DNA of 64,000 nucleotides from positions 107,464,852 through 107,528,851 of the forward strand of contig CM066728.1 of assembly GCA_033961575.1 (NCBI GenBank), read 5' to 3'. A model generated the notes under the pieces. The model had not been told where the DNA came from and ran no database searches. It was given only the letters and a program-made list of their open reading frames with translations. Shown piece by piece: positions 11,840-24,510 of this stretch (within the stretch, counting starts at the first letter, position 1; each line of letters opens with the position of its first letter). Source of the DNA: Aselliscus stoliczkanus (Eukaryota; Chordata; Mammalia; Chiroptera; Hipposideridae). A program made the translations under genes and the position numbers.

Positions 11840-12690
11840 GCAAAATGCAATGTCCATCGTCCCATCTCGCTCCATCTCGCAGCAGCACTTGGCACTTTGG
11901 ATCACATCTTGAAATCTTCTCTGTTAGCTGTCCTGACACTGAATTCTCCTCATTTCCTTTCTCTCTGACTATGGACTTAGTCTCCTGTGTAGATTTCTCT
12001 TCTGTTCTGCCCCTTAAAAATTGTGTTCCTCGGAGTTTTCCTCTAGATTCTCAATCTATAGGCTTATCTTGGGTGTTGTCATACCCAGTGACCTCCACCT
12101 GTATTCATGTATTGATGACTCCCAAAACTATGTTTCTAACAAAATCACTCCCTTGAGCTGAAGACTGATAGATCAATTACCTATTTTTATCTCCCACAAT
12201 CAATTATTACTACCTTCCCCATTACATACACATGTGTAAATCAGTACTTATTATATTATGCGCTCAGTCTTAATATATCTCATACTCAACCATAATATCT
12301 CATGCTCTACACCTCACTGAGTGGTTATCATCCATGCCGTTGTCCAAATCCAAAACTTATTATCCACATGGACTTCTTCCCCCTTCAGTCACCAAGTCCT
12401 GTCAGTACTATCTCCTGAATTTCCCTAGAATCCATTCTCTTATCTCCATCCCCACTGTCATTATCGAAGGCCAGGCCATTGCATCTCTCCCTGGAGTTAA
12501 TGCAGCACTTTCTACCTGGTTTGCCACAGCCTTTCCAACCAATTTATTCTCTATACTTCACCTAGAGTGAGTTTCCACAAACACAGTGTCATTCTGTCAA
12601 TTGCTTGGTGTCACTTCAAACCTTGTAAGATAAAGTTCTTCATAAGATGACGTTTTAACCTTCTGTCACTCCAACCTCATCTCTTGAACA
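11840..12690 (+). mobile_element. L2 LINE remnant (reverse transcriptase region)
   Basis: Plus-strand remnants follow the order of L2 ORF2. They include agcagcacttggcactttgg (about 11880), a block matching the YADD region (ttgatgactcccaaaact, about 12113), then caagtcctgtcagtactat and ccccactgtcattatcgaag (about 12389-12465). A middle stretch (12160-12330) is poorly matched. The open frame at 11692-12156 is part of this remnant, not a host gene. Ancient and inactive. Confidence 0.65.
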
Positions 12691-12694
12691 GAAA

Positions 12695-15130
12695 TCTATA
12701 TTTTGAACTTTGAACAAGTGGATTTATCTTTTGTCTGGTACAGTTCCAAATTTCAAAGGTTTTCTGAAACATCACCATGACATTGTACAAATATTGAAAA
12801 GACATAATAACCAAGTCAAAATGGAGAATTTAAATATGAAAAACACTTCCTGGATCTTGAGATTGGGCGTAAAACTTGTGTGTTGTGTTGCATTTTTGCC
12901 TAGTGTGTAACCTGACACAGTCACAGGTTCCAGGAATTAGGATGTGGATGTCTCTGGGGGCCATTATTCTGCCTGTCACAGCTCTGAACAGGCAGTCAAA
13001 ACTTCCCTCATGGAACTGATAATACAGTGATACCATGTGATACTCATCGGCTCCTTAACATATGTCCAAGCTTGTAATAAATAACGTCCTGATTAGGAAG
13101 TTACTTCCTAACTCCCACTGGCAAGTCTTAATGAACATACTGCTTTTCTGTGTGTGAATGCTTCTGGTTTTCAGGGTTGTGATCTCACCCTGCTGACAAA
13201 AGTACCTGGGCTTTATCCAATATTTTCTCATTACTATCTTATTTCTCTATAGAAACTGAAGCACATGGTATTTAATTTCATAATTTGCTGTACATATTTA
13301 AGGAGTGCATACAACCTGTCAGCCCAGTATTGGACACTGAGAAAGGGAAGGCTTGAAGAAGTATGGAAATCCCAAAGGTATAATTAACACAAACAAAAAG
13401 AATTTGAGAGTCATATATTAGAGTCTGAGGAGTATCGAAGTATGTGCTTTCCAGAATCTGGCTTAGGAAGTTCAAAGAAGGGAGAAAGCAGTGTGGCTTG
13501 AGTTGGTTTTGGGCAGAGGGGGAGGGAGTTGCATTCTCCTGATGGAAGAATTACCAGAAACTTGGGTGCAGAGCGGTCTGTTATAACATTTCTTCCGAAG
13601 TATTCAAACATGGATGAGTCAGCATAGGTGATACAAAATTAGATGCATTTGGCTTTGCAGTCTGTTATTTTAAAAATATTTTGTTGGAAATTATATTCCA
13701 TTTAGGGAAATAGAAGAAATTTCATGTCCTAAACATTAAAAAAAATGTGCTATTTTATGTATTTTAAAATCAGTTCCAAACAGCATATGTGCCCCTCCTC
13801 TCCTCATCACTTACCTTCAGTAACATCCACCCAGAAACGTCTTTCTAAAGCTCTATTGAGAGAAGGGTTACACTTAGTCTGGGTGAGAGAGCTTAAGTTC
13901 CTCTGCAAGCAAGATGCCAACTGTGTGTCATGTACAATTTGTGACATTGCTTAGGTTCTATAAAATATTCACATTTGTGCAATTTTGTGTTGCATAATCC
14001 ACATTCATTTATATTTCCATGACTTACTGGTAATGACACTAATTATGCAGTTGGCAGGGAGGCGTGAAGTGACAGTTATGACAATTTTGTCAGCAGTGGG
14101 GAGTTTGATTGTAAACTGTTTCCATCAAGAAATCCTCCAAGTTAATTTATTTTTTTTCCTTATTGCCAGTAGAAAGAATAGCACTGCTCAACTGAGACTG
14201 TGAAACTTACAAATCTCTTGGCTTCATTAGCATCAGAGGGGGATCCTGTGAGAGAGAAGAGGAAAAAGAGTTGCCTCCAGCACTAATTAATGGGAAACAC
14301 AAACAACCCAGTTGGTAAAGTTAATCTGGAACTTTGTGCAAGCACAGTCTCCTTTGTGGGCTGTCTGGTTGAAGAAAATGTAAAAGAACTGAGCCCAGGT
14401 GTGTTTTGCTGTGTTACCTATGGCTTTCCGTGGGTTAGCAAACTCAAGTGTATGCTTCTGATTGGTTCCTGACAGGGTCTTGTTTTTTGCTAATAATGTC
14501 ACCCAGTTATTCCCCACACTTGAATTTACCACTTTCCTCCCTAACTCCATCCTACCCCAACTTCTCCTTTTCAGACTTAGTCTAGACACACATCTTCCAT
14601 GTATCTTTTGGGTTTCTTCCTCCCCTGCATTCTGGCTGCCAACAGGTAAAGATTTTCATCCTAGGCTGTGAGGTCCAACTTAGACTCAGCCAAGCCTCAC
14701 CAAACCGATGGTGTTTCTCTTTTTAAGTCTGTTTCATGGGGGGTTATTAAGGTAGCCCATGGTAACAGCAGGAATTTGAGTTAAAATTAAGTCCATTTAT
14801 GGAGAAAAAATATCTAAGTGTTTTCTTAAGAAAATCAACATTAATTTAACTTGCATTTCCCCCGCCCCACCCCCCCAGATTTAGCTATAGAAGTGAGGAA
14901 AATTAGGAAGCTAGGATTAAAGTAAAAGATATTTTGTCCTGAAATATTTGCCCCCCAAAACTTGGTGTTTCTTCTGTATTTTCATGTGGCTGCCAAAGCA
15001 GTTATATTTATGTTATGGAGATTGATATTAAGTGTACAAATATTTCAGGGAAATACGGTTGTTTTCCTAAGGACCAACAGCATGAGTTTTTTCTTAATTT
15101 GTTGAATCAAAATAACTTTATTTTTAAAGT
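12695..15130. other. Unique sequence, no gene recognised
   Basis: AT-rich non-coding sequence; no repeat family, RNA gene or splice-bounded exon recognised. Confidence 0.5.
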
Positions 15131-15137
15131 AACTCTT

Positions 15138-15985
15138 TAGTTTTCAATTACAGTTGACATAATATATTAGTTTCAGGTGTACACATTGTGATTAGACATT
15201 GATATAACTTATGAAGTGATTGGCCCGATAAATCTTGTACCCATCTGACACCATACATAGTGATTAACATATTATTGACTATATTTCCTATGCTATACTT
15301 TACATTCCCATGCCTGTTTTCTAACTACCAGTTTTGTACTTCTTTTTTTTTTTTTATTAGTTTCAGGTGTATGAAGCAACATACTAGTTAGACATTTAAA
15401 CCCCTCGTAAAGTGATAACCCACCCCCCGAAACTACTACCCCTGTAACATCTTATATAGCTGTTATACCATTGACTATCTTCCCTATGTTGTACTCTACA
15501 TCCCGTGACTATATATACCTATATATTTTGTTATAGTTGACATTCTATATTATTCTACTTCAGCTTCTGATGTATAGCACATTGACCAGGCATCTACACT
15601 GTCTATGACGTGATACCCCTGATAAGTCCAGTGCCCATCTGGTACCTTACACGATCTGTACAACATTGCTGATTATATTCCCCATATTGTATTAACTACC
15701 AATTTGTATTTCTTAATATCTTCACTTTTTTCATCCTGCCCCAACACCATTCCCATCTATCACCCTGATAGATCTAGTACCTATCTGGCACCATACCTCG
15801 TTATTACAATATTATTGACTATGTTCCGTGTGTTATACCCCACATCTCCATGGCTACTCTGTAATGACCAATTTATACTTCTTAACCTCTTCACCTTTTT
15901 TACTCACCCCCAGACCCACCCCCCATCTGGCAACCATCAAAACATTCTCTGCATCTATGAGTTTGTTTTTGTTTTGTTTGTTTAT
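15138..15985 (-). repeat. LINE-1 3' UTR with about four degenerate tandem units
   Basis: The same motif order recurs roughly every 170-210 bp: gatagatct-like, then cccatctggcaccatac-like, then attattgactatgtt-like, then a 'catccccatg...taactaccaatttgtac' type block. Unit cores are near 15220-15330, 15400-15520, 15600-15720 and 15765-15885. Units are clearly related but diverged. Confidence 0.7.
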
Positions 15986-16162
15986 TTTGTTTTTGAGATT
16001 CCACATACAAGTGAAATCGTATGATATTTGTCTTTCACTGTCTGATGTACTTCACTTAGCATAATAGCTTCTAGGTCCATCCATGTCATTGCAGATGGCA
16101 AGGTTTCATTTATTTTGATGGCTGAGTAATATTCAGCCATATATATATATGAGGTGTGTGTG

Positions 16163-16210
<48 letters not shown>

Positions 16211-16400
16211 TATACATATATATATATATATATAATCACTTCTTCTTTATTCATCTATTGATGGACACTTAGTTTACTTCTTGGCTATATTTTGGCTATT
16301 GTAAATAATGCTGTAGTGAACATAAGCATGCATATGTCTTTTCAAATTAGCGTTCTGGATTTCTTCAGATAAATACCCAGAAGAAGAATTACTGAGTCCT
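15982..16400 (-). pseudogene. LINE-1 ORF2 C-terminal remnant
   Basis: The minus-strand translation contains AEYYSAIKINETLPSA and TWMDLEAIMLSEVHQT, the conserved ORF2 C-terminal region, and further upstream HYSIIYNSQNIAKK. A TA microsatellite interrupts the reading between these two parts. Confidence 0.85.
16138..16234. repeat. TA/TG microsatellite inside LINE-1
   Basis: About 95 bp of alternating TA with a short GTGTGTG interruption. It lies where LINE-1 ORF2 normally has a short 'tatatata' stretch, which probably seeded the expansion. The Tyr/Ile-rich open frame on the minus strand is an artefact. Confidence 0.95.
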
Positions 16401-16501
16401 TCTCTGTCTCTTCTTATAGTCTTTGTTTTAAAGTCTATTTTGTCTGGTGTAAATATTTCTATCCCAACTTCTATCCCAACTTTCTTTTTCCTTTTCCTTT
16501 T

Positions 16502-16638
16502 CATGACATATGTTTTTTTCTTTTTTTTTTTTTTGACGATAGTGTCACTGGCTTTCATATGTGGGACCCGAACCGGGGCCGCTGGCTTCCCAAGCCAGTG
16601 CTTAACCACCGCACCACTCGGCCGGCCCCATGACATAT
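16502..16638 (-). mobile_element. tRNA-derived SINE nested in LINE-1, with target duplication
   Basis: SINE body at 16535-16629, T-rich tail complement at 16512-16534, short form as at 5655. The direct repeat catgacatat occurs at 16502-16511 and again at 16629-16638, so this SINE inserted into the older LINE-1. The B-box GGTTCGGGTCCC and A-box-like GGCCGAGTGG are intact. Confidence 0.9.
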
Positions 16639-16869
16639 CTTTTTTCATCGGTTTATTGGCTGTGTATGTCTTTGGATCTGAAGTGAGTCTCTTGTAGTCA
16701 ACATACGTAAAGGTCTTGTTTTCTTATTTATTCAGCCACCCTATGTCTTTTGATTGGATCATTTACTCCACTTACATTTAAAGTAACTGTTGATAGATAT
16801 GTAGTTATTGCCATTTTATTATTCATATTTTTTATCTTTTATCCCCCTTCTTCTTAAAGAAGTCCCTTT

Positions 16870-17700
16870 AATACTGGTTTGATGGTGATGAACTCCTTTA
16901 GCTTTGTCTCATGAGGGAAGCTCTTTATCTATCCCTCAGCTCCAAATGATAGCCTTGCTGGGGAGATTAATCTTGGTTGTAGGTCCTTGCTTTTCATCAA
17001 TTTGAATATTTTATGTCAGTCTCTTCTGGCCTGCAAAATTTCTGTTGAGAAATCAGCTGACAGTCTTATGGGAGCTCCTGTGTAGGTAATTAACTGCTTT
17101 TCTCTTGTTGCTTTTAAGATTCTGTCTTTGTCTTTAACCTTTGGCATTTTAATTATGATGTGTCTTGGTGTGGGCCTCTTTGGGTTTATCTGTTTGGGAC
17201 TCTCTGCACTTCCTGGACATGTATGTTTATTTCCTTCACCAGGTTAGGGAAGTTTACTGTCATTACTTCTTCAAATAGGTTTTCAATCCCTTGCTCTCTC
17301 TCTTCTCCTCTTGGTACGCCTGTGATGTGAATGTTGACATGCTTGATGTCACCCCAGAAACCTTTTAAAGTATCCTCATGTTTTTGTATTCTGTTTTCTT
17401 TTTTGCTGTTCTGATTAGGTGTTTTCTGATACCTTATCTTCCAAGTTGCTGACTTGATCTTCTGCTTCATCTAATCTACTGTTGATTCTATCTAATTTAT
17501 TTTTCATTTCAGTTATTCTTCATTTCTGACAAGGTCTTTTTTATGTTTCCTGTCTCTTTGTTGAAGTTCTCACTGATATCATTAGGCATCCTTATAACCA
17601 GTGTTTTGAACTCTGCATCTGGTAGATTGCTTGTCTCCATTTTATTTAGCTCTTTTTCTGGAGCTTTGTTTTATCCTTTCATTTGGGACATGACTCTTTG
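16870..17700 (-). pseudogene. LINE-1 ORF1 remnant
   Basis: The open piece at 17470-17186 reads through the RRM region, with VNIHITGVPRGEEREQGIEN and FPNLVKEINIHVQEVQRVPN, standard ORF1 landmarks. The C-terminal domain follows at lower coordinates with stops. The coiled-coil part lies at about 17480-17700. Not functional. Confidence 0.88.
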
Positions 17701-19105
17701 TTTTCCCCTTTTTGCTGCCTCCCTGTGTTTATTTCTATTAGATAGAGCTGCTTTGCCTCCCAGTTTTAGTAGAATGGCCTTCTGTAGCAGGTGTCCTGTG
17801 GGGCCCACTGGTGCTGTCTCCCTGGTCACATGAGCTGCGTGCTCCGGGTGTATCCCTTGTGTGGGTTGTATGTGCCCTCCTGTTGTAGTTGAGCCTTGAC
17901 TGCTGTTTGCACACTAATGGGAGGGATTGACCCTCAGGCTGATTGGTTGTAAGGACAGGTTGTGACTACAGTGGTGGAGCAGGGGTGGACCCTATGGAGT
18001 AGGTTTTGCTTTAGCAGGAATCTGGTGCCTGTGCAGTCTTCTCTCTGGATGTGTCATTTTTAGAGGTGGTTGGGTGGTGCTCTGGTGTGATTTGAAGCTG
18101 GTCACCATGTATGTTTGTTTTGGGCTCTCATGGGAACAGCTCTGTTACAGTTCCAAGGTCAGCCGCTGCCTGTGCCCTGCCCAGGGCCACTTGGTATGAG
18201 CTACAAAGTGATCTGCAGATGGTTGCCACTTGTGCTGGGCTTGGGAGTGCCTGGGAAAGGGTAAGCTGTGAACTGTGGCCAGCTGCTGTTAGTGCAGGAC
18301 TTGGGGCTGTTTAGCAAGAGGTATGGGGCATGCTGAGGCCAGATGCTGCTTGTTTGGGGTTTGTGAACCTTTGAGAGATTTTAGAAAATTCAGTAGAATG
18401 AGCCAAGATAGACTGTATGGAAAAACCACTGGAAGTGGCTTGGGTCGGCCTGCAATTTGGATGGGTTGGGGTCTTGGAATCACCAGCATGGAATAAACAG
18501 TTTTAATGAGGTTGTTGGATACTTCTGCCAGCAATTCTGTCTGGGAGGAAGCTGCCCCTCCAGCCATTGCCCTGCAGTCATGTAGTTCAGTTCCTCTCCA
18601 TTTGTCCCTGGTGCCTTTTGAGTTGCTGTCCCAGTGCTAGAGCTCAGAACAAGGGAGTCCATCAGTGAGTAAGTCCGTGCATGGGCCCTTTAAGAGGAGT
18701 GCCTGGGACTCCAGCTGTCCTCTATCATTCTTAGCTATAATCTCCGCTGATTTTCACAGCCAGAGTTATGGGGACTTCTCTTTCCAGCACTGGAATCCCA
18801 GGCTGGGGAGCCTACTGTGGTGCTGGGACCCCTCACACCTCAGGGAGACCTCTGCAGCTGAGATATTTCTCCCGATTTTTAACTGCTACACGTGCATGTG
18901 GGACCAGCCTGGTATGCATCGCTGCTCCACTTATCAGTCTCTATGTAGGTTCTTCTGTATGTCCTTAGTCACAGGGCTTCTGTTCAGCTAGACTTCAAGA
19001 AGTTCTCAGTGATGATTGCTCTGTAGTTTACTTGTAATGGTGATGTGGCCATGGGAGGAGGTGAGCACACCATTTTCCTACTCTGCCATCTTGACTGGAA
19101 GCTCT
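17700..19105 (-). promoter_or_regulatory. LINE-1 5' UTR of the second copy
   Basis: Homologous in part to 3225-3500 of the first copy (shared gttgagccttgactg-like and ggctgattggttgt-like blocks). It ends with CAAGATGGCAGAGTAGG on the minus strand, the usual LINE-1 start. Repeated gccagctgctg-like blocks suggest old tandem units. Confidence 0.75.
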
Positions 19106-19109
19106 GACA

Positions 19110-20110
19110 GTGAGAGTTTTGCATGCAGGTAGTGTTGTGGGTTGTACAATTCACTGGAACAAGAGATGGGTGACGTGGGTCCCACTGACCAGCTGTGGGC
19201 CTCAGGGAATATCTGTTAATTTACTTGGATCTCTGTCTCTGATGGGTCAAATGAGGGTATTAAGGTAGCCATCTGAGATACCCTTCTACTTTTAAAGTTT
19301 AGTGCATCTGTGGATGCAGAAGGAGTGTGTGATTGTCATTTGGCCACCATCTGGGACTCCGTATTAGCAGTGATTGTGGTGTGGTTGCAGTGGAAGGAAG
19401 GACAGCATTCTCCTACCCAAGTGGCAGGGGTGGTGATGAAGAATGGCATGAGAAGGGAGAAATAACTCCTTCCTTTTCCTGATTTAATGATAGGTTGCTT
19501 TGAGGCTATGGTGTGTTTATAATATGGCCCACCTGGGACTGATTGCATTGTTAATAAACATCTTTGAGTTCCTTTGCTGCCACCAGGATGCATCAAAAGA
19601 GCTAATTACTCAGATTTTTGTTTAATGGTGCTTATCTAAATAACTTAGGAGCCTTCGAGTGAAAATAATAAAAATGCAAATGATTATGGTACAGTGCAGT
19701 TTAATAAGGATATTTTCATAATCAGAAGTGAAGGAGTCTCAGAGTTAGTAGCAGTAGATCTGGTGTGGTTGTTACCTGCTCAAAGTTTTGTCAGATTCAA
19801 GGCACTGGGGTCTTGTGCTGATGGGAGGTGTCTCTGATCATCTTTTAGCTCCAGCCTCCCAACCTCCACCTGCTCTGAAATGGATGCTTTAGCAGCTTCC
19901 CCTGAGTCTTGGAAGGCAGTTGGTTGGCAAATTCCAAAGAGCATCACAGTGCATTAAAAGAATTCCACAACTTAGGTGGTTGTTGATCTACAGTGTAAAT
20001 TTGCCTTTAACTAGGTTCCATTAACTTGTTAGTTTTGAAACTCCTAGGGAAGTGTGTTAGGCAAGAGATAACTACATCATGGTGCCTTACACTGAAAAAT
20101 GATGCATGAA
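19110..20110. other. Unique sequence, no gene recognised
   Basis: Non-coding sequence; nothing recognised. Confidence 0.5.
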
Positions 20111-20112
20111 AT

Positions 20113-20290
20113 AGTGCCACGTGGTAGAAGCACTGGAACTAGACTCAGAAGACCCAGACTGTATTCCCTGCTTTAGTACTTATTATCTGGGTCTTTGGGG
20201 CAAATTGTATAATCTCTCAGAGCCTCATTTTCTCAGCACTTTTGTTTATCTACAAACTGGTCCTAGGAAAAAGGTTTAGTGGTCAAATAA
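20113..20290 (+). mobile_element. MIR SINE, plus orientation
   Basis: Follows MIR order: gtggtagaagcactggaact, agactcagaagacccagact, then tacttattatctgggtctt, and the diagnostic cctcattttctcagcact block. Ancient and inactive. Confidence 0.8.
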
Positions 20291-23200
20291 GTGAGGGAAA
20301 TCCTGAACACTAGAACACCCTATTGAAATAGCCATAATTTTTACATCAGTGTTTCAAAGTGCCTGAGAACACTTTGACACGTTTCCCAAACTTGTTTAAC
20401 AGTGGAATCATTTTTGGTTAACTTCTATCACCAAGGAACAAGCCTGAGGAACATGGGGCTCAATCATTTCTACAGTCCCTCTCAACTCCATGAAGTAGGC
20501 CCATAAGGTTCAATTTTTGCAAATTTTAAGAAGAGCTACTAAGGTATGCATTAAATCTAATAACAAAGTTAACCTGCTTTAGAAAAGACCTTGAATTCTG
20601 GGAGGCCTCATTTAGTTGCTGTATTTCAGAGAATCTGAACTGTCACTGGTTATAAAATGTACCATTATTTTATGAATTTTAAGAAAAAAAAATGTTGCTA
20701 GTTAAACTGTGACATGGCTTCGGTTGTAAGACTCATCCTTGATTTAGAGATATCTTAAATTCCCTGACTTCAGGTTGTACTCATGTATTCAGAATTAGCA
20801 ATGTTTTTGCCACCAGCTCTTGAAAGGAGGAGAATGAGAAGGACATTAGAAGGATATTTTAAGCATTAAAAGACTTTTATGCTTGGATCTCTTAAACATA
20901 ATTTTTACATGAGTATAATTTTTACAATTCCATAACTCTAAGGAATTGTTGGGCATCTCACTTGCCTTTTACAGATTAAGCAATGACAATGTCAATAGGT
21001 TTGTATCACCAAGATTGACAGAGTAAATTACCGTGGGTTGTTTTGGGGTGGTAAAATAGGTTTACATAGCTTGTTATAATTGTAACTACTTTAAAAATAT
21101 CATTATTTGCCAATCCTTCATTTTTTAAATTCCATTTTCAAGTGAGTATCTGGAAGCTAGGTTGAGTTTCCCACTGCCCAGTAAGCAGTCCCTCCTGTGG
21201 TAGGTAAGGTAATGATCCCCCCACTCCGTGCACTGTTAACCACCCAACCTACAAAGGGCCTACCAGGGCTGGAGAAGGCAGCTGGGACCAGATGAGCCAG
21301 ATGGCTGTTCACTGTCGTCCTGAGAGCTAGCTCTTCAACAGAAGGAAAGCGTCAGAAAGCGTTCATTGCACTTGAAGTCCTAAGGACAAGGGGACATGTG
21401 CTTAACAAATAAGGGACTATGGATTCATCTCTTGGGAAAAGAAGAGCGTGGAAGCAAAGTGACCAAGTTCCACTACTGAAGCAGCGAAAGGCAGCCTTCT
21501 GTGTTCTTCTAATGTCTAGTTAGCTTTTTCTAGAAATAGGCAGGCATTGAAGAAAATTTGTGTGTTTTTTTCTATTTTTTTTTTTTCAAACTGAGTTAAA
21601 ATAGCCAGAAAAATACGATGATGCTAGATTGGCTTTTTCTAGCAGCCTGACTAGGGAATTGCTGGCAGAGCTTATCTCTACAGTGTGAGAGAAAAAGTTA
21701 CAATCAAGCCTGGCATATGTGCACAGAGGGAGAGAGGTACCAGGGGAATGTTTGAGGGTTGTCTGAAGGCCCATCTGTACTAACGCTGGTTCTCGCTGGG
21801 CCTCCTGCAGCTGATATTTGGTTTATTAGTCATCACTTTGAGCCAAGACATTAAACATCATATTTCAAGACAAATTCGATATCACAAAGGGTAGTAGAGT
21901 AACTGTTACTCTCCATCACTACCTAATCATGAATTGGTCAATCAACCAGCAGGTTGGTCACCCATTAGTGTCCTGAAGAAACAGAAATGGATGGTACATT
22001 GAAATAATATAATAATCATTGTTAGATTGGCTCATGACAGAAACCAATCTCTAGTTAGACTCAACATATTATTAGAATAACAGTGGGTTGCATTTTGGGA
22101 CCCAAAGTAAGGAATGCATTTGACCTCAGGAAAGCTTGGAGCCAGGGACTTGAACCCTGGGAGATATCCTTTTCTCTGACTAACTAACTCTCCTGTCTGC
22201 TTCCTCCATTTCTCTGGTTCATTTGTCAGGAAACCAGGCAGCTGCCAGGGTCCAGGTTTTACTTCCTTCAGCCCAGGGCACACAGAGATGGGTGTCTGAC
22301 TCTCAGCAGTAGCTCCAGCCTGGCCCTGGTTGGATCAGATGCCCTCCCTCCTTTGCATGTAGAGACTCTCAGAAACTGATAGTAATGACTCATGGCAAAG
22401 TAGTGATTTGGGGGGAAGTGAAAAAAAAATGTACTACTCGGACTCTGAAGAGAAAAAAGACTAAAATCTTGCAGGAAAGAGGGAGAAAGAAAGGAAGAGA
22501 AGGAGAAGGATGGAGAAGGGAAGGAAAGTGGCAGACTTGCTTGTGTACTGTATCATCCTGGAGCACAAACTCTTACGTAAATAACATCACAATGAGAGGA
22601 AACACGCCCAAGTGCAGGAGTCCGTAATTGGAGGCAGCCCCACTGATGAGACTCAGCTGTGACTTCTGCATAGAAAGGTTAATTGAGCCCCTGTCCTGCG
22701 AGCCTTGGGATACTGCTGGCATACTCTGGTTACGTCCTTGTGAATAACAAATCATTCAGCTGCGTGCCCGCTGTGTCCTGCCCATTCGGTTTGTCCACTG
22801 CCATCTGGAAGGAGCCAGGGGCAAGGAAGGAGTGGCAGTGCCTCACTCTATTTGTACCTTCATGACAAAAGAAGGTTTACTCTCAGAATCTATGGGATGA
22901 TAGCATCTTCTGCTCAACCATGTGCCCATTTGTGTGACCCCAATGAAGACTCTAGGACAATGATAAAAGGTAGAGAGAAATGTAGAATCGCTGAAATCAA
23001 TCAAAGTCTCAAAACCTATGAAAGAAAAGAGTTGAATGGAGGACCAGGTGTGAACAGAGTGTAGGGACATGCCTTAGTGAGGGCAGGATAGAGGAAGGCG
23101 GGACCATTCCTGCTATCCCTATCCTGTGACCTTGCATGTGACACATCAGAGCAATTCCCTCTTCTGTCCTGAATGACAGGGGCAGATCCTTTTGCCAGGC

Positions 23201-24415
23201 CCTCATGGGTATCCCCAACGCCCGGTAGGACAGAACTCAGGACTGAAATAAGAGGCTGTCCATAGAGGAATGCAGTTGATGTTTACTATGGATCACGCTG
23301 ACTTAGTTTGGATTCCCCAGGAGAACCTGAGACAAAGGTGTAGACACAAGCACTTTGTTGGCCATCCCAGGAAACACCAGGTAGGAAGTGGGTTTTGCTA
23401 GGAGCAAAAGGGAGGAAGGCTGCATTTCCAAGTTCCCACTGTGGCCAAGTGGAACACAACACCATGGGGAAACTTTGGGAGATGGGGTAGAAGGTGCCAC
23501 CTTGTCACTGTCCCACAAAAGGGCTGAGGGTGCTGGGGTGCTGAGCCACCCACTCAACCCAAGGGACGTTGATTCCTGCACACTTTGGGTCTCCACAAGA
23601 GAGCAGATGGAACTTGTGGTTGGACACTGGACCAGTGTGTGAGGAGATGGTAAGCGCAGAGGGAATGTGATGGGGACAGTGACACGTGTGCACCTGTGTC
23701 TTTCTCTGATTCCAGTACCAGGGAAGCTGCAAGGTTAGTTTTTTCAAGAATGTCAGTGTCTCTCAACAATAAATTCTGGCTTCGCCAAGGTGAGAGAGGA
23801 AGTGGTTGAGGGGCATGAAGGTGTAGGCTTCAATGGCACTCGTATAATACGTGGGGAAAAGCAGTGGATTGAGCAAAGCTTGTGCATTGAGCAAAATCCC
23901 CCAAGAAGGTGAAACTAGTTACAATGCAAGTAACACAAAAGGATGTTTTGAGGAATTTTCAGTATAAGAGATGAGGAAATTGTAGGTCTGCAAACTGGGA
24001 TGAATGGAACCTTGGCATGGGTGACAAAGAAATCCGGATGCCTGGGTCATAAGTTGCTTGTGCCCCCTTTGTCACCCCGCAGAGAAAGGGGAACAAACAC
24101 TGGAGGCCAGCTGGTCATCTCAGGGCTCTCCCTCCAGAGAGAGTGTAACGACAGGGATGCTGGGGTCACACGGGGTGACTGCAAGTTTTTCAGTGAAATC
24201 ATGCATTCTTTAAAAAGTTACATTCCTAAATAAAAATAAACACTATTCAGGCCGGTCAAGAGGAATATGATGATCTAATTCTTTTGGAGCAGTGATTCCT
24301 GTTATCTTAAATTAGGGTTTGAGCTTCATGCAGTGGTGGCGTGTGTGCTGTCAGGACTGGGCCGGCTCTCAGTCCTAGTTGCCTTGGACTGTAAACCCGA
24401 GATAAAGATGTGTGC
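20291..24415. other. Unique sequence with a purine-rich tract
   Basis: Mostly non-coding unique sequence. A purine-rich A/G tract runs 22436-22530. The stretch 23295-23590 has a weak resemblance to an old LTR (gagaacctgagacaaaggtg), not strong enough to name. No gene recognised. Confidence 0.45.
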
Positions 24416-24417
24416 AA

Positions 24418-24510
24418 CTCCGAGGATTACGGTAAGGATTACAGGGGACTTTGTAGGGTAAACACACAGCATTGCACTTGGTAAATAGTGAGGGTACAAT
24501 AAATCCGCAG
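24418..24510 (+). mobile_element. MIR 3' fragment
   Basis: The blocks gtaaggattacaggggactt, attgcacttggtaaatagtg and ggtacaataaatccgcagta follow the 3' end of MIR. Short and old. Confidence 0.55.

Larger units (their letters stand above)
15138..19105 (-). mobile_element. LINE-1 with both ends, internally deleted for most of ORF2
   Basis: The 5' end is near 19105, with CAAGATGGC on the minus strand (19085-19093). The 5' UTR runs to about 17700, ORF1 to about 16870, and a partial endonuclease segment lies at about 16760-16400. The sequence then jumps to the ORF2 C-terminus (about 16390-15990) and a 3' UTR of about 850 bp ending near 15138. Reverse transcriptase is absent. A SINE is inserted at 16512-16629 and a TA microsatellite has grown at 16138-16234. 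Sequence 16640-17900 is recognisably homologous to 2100-3480 of the first LINE-1. Confidence 0.9.

Noticed and set aside
11692..12156. 154-codon plus-strand frame as a host gene
   Set aside because: The DNA follows L2 LINE landmarks; the frame is a chance reading through an L2 remnant.
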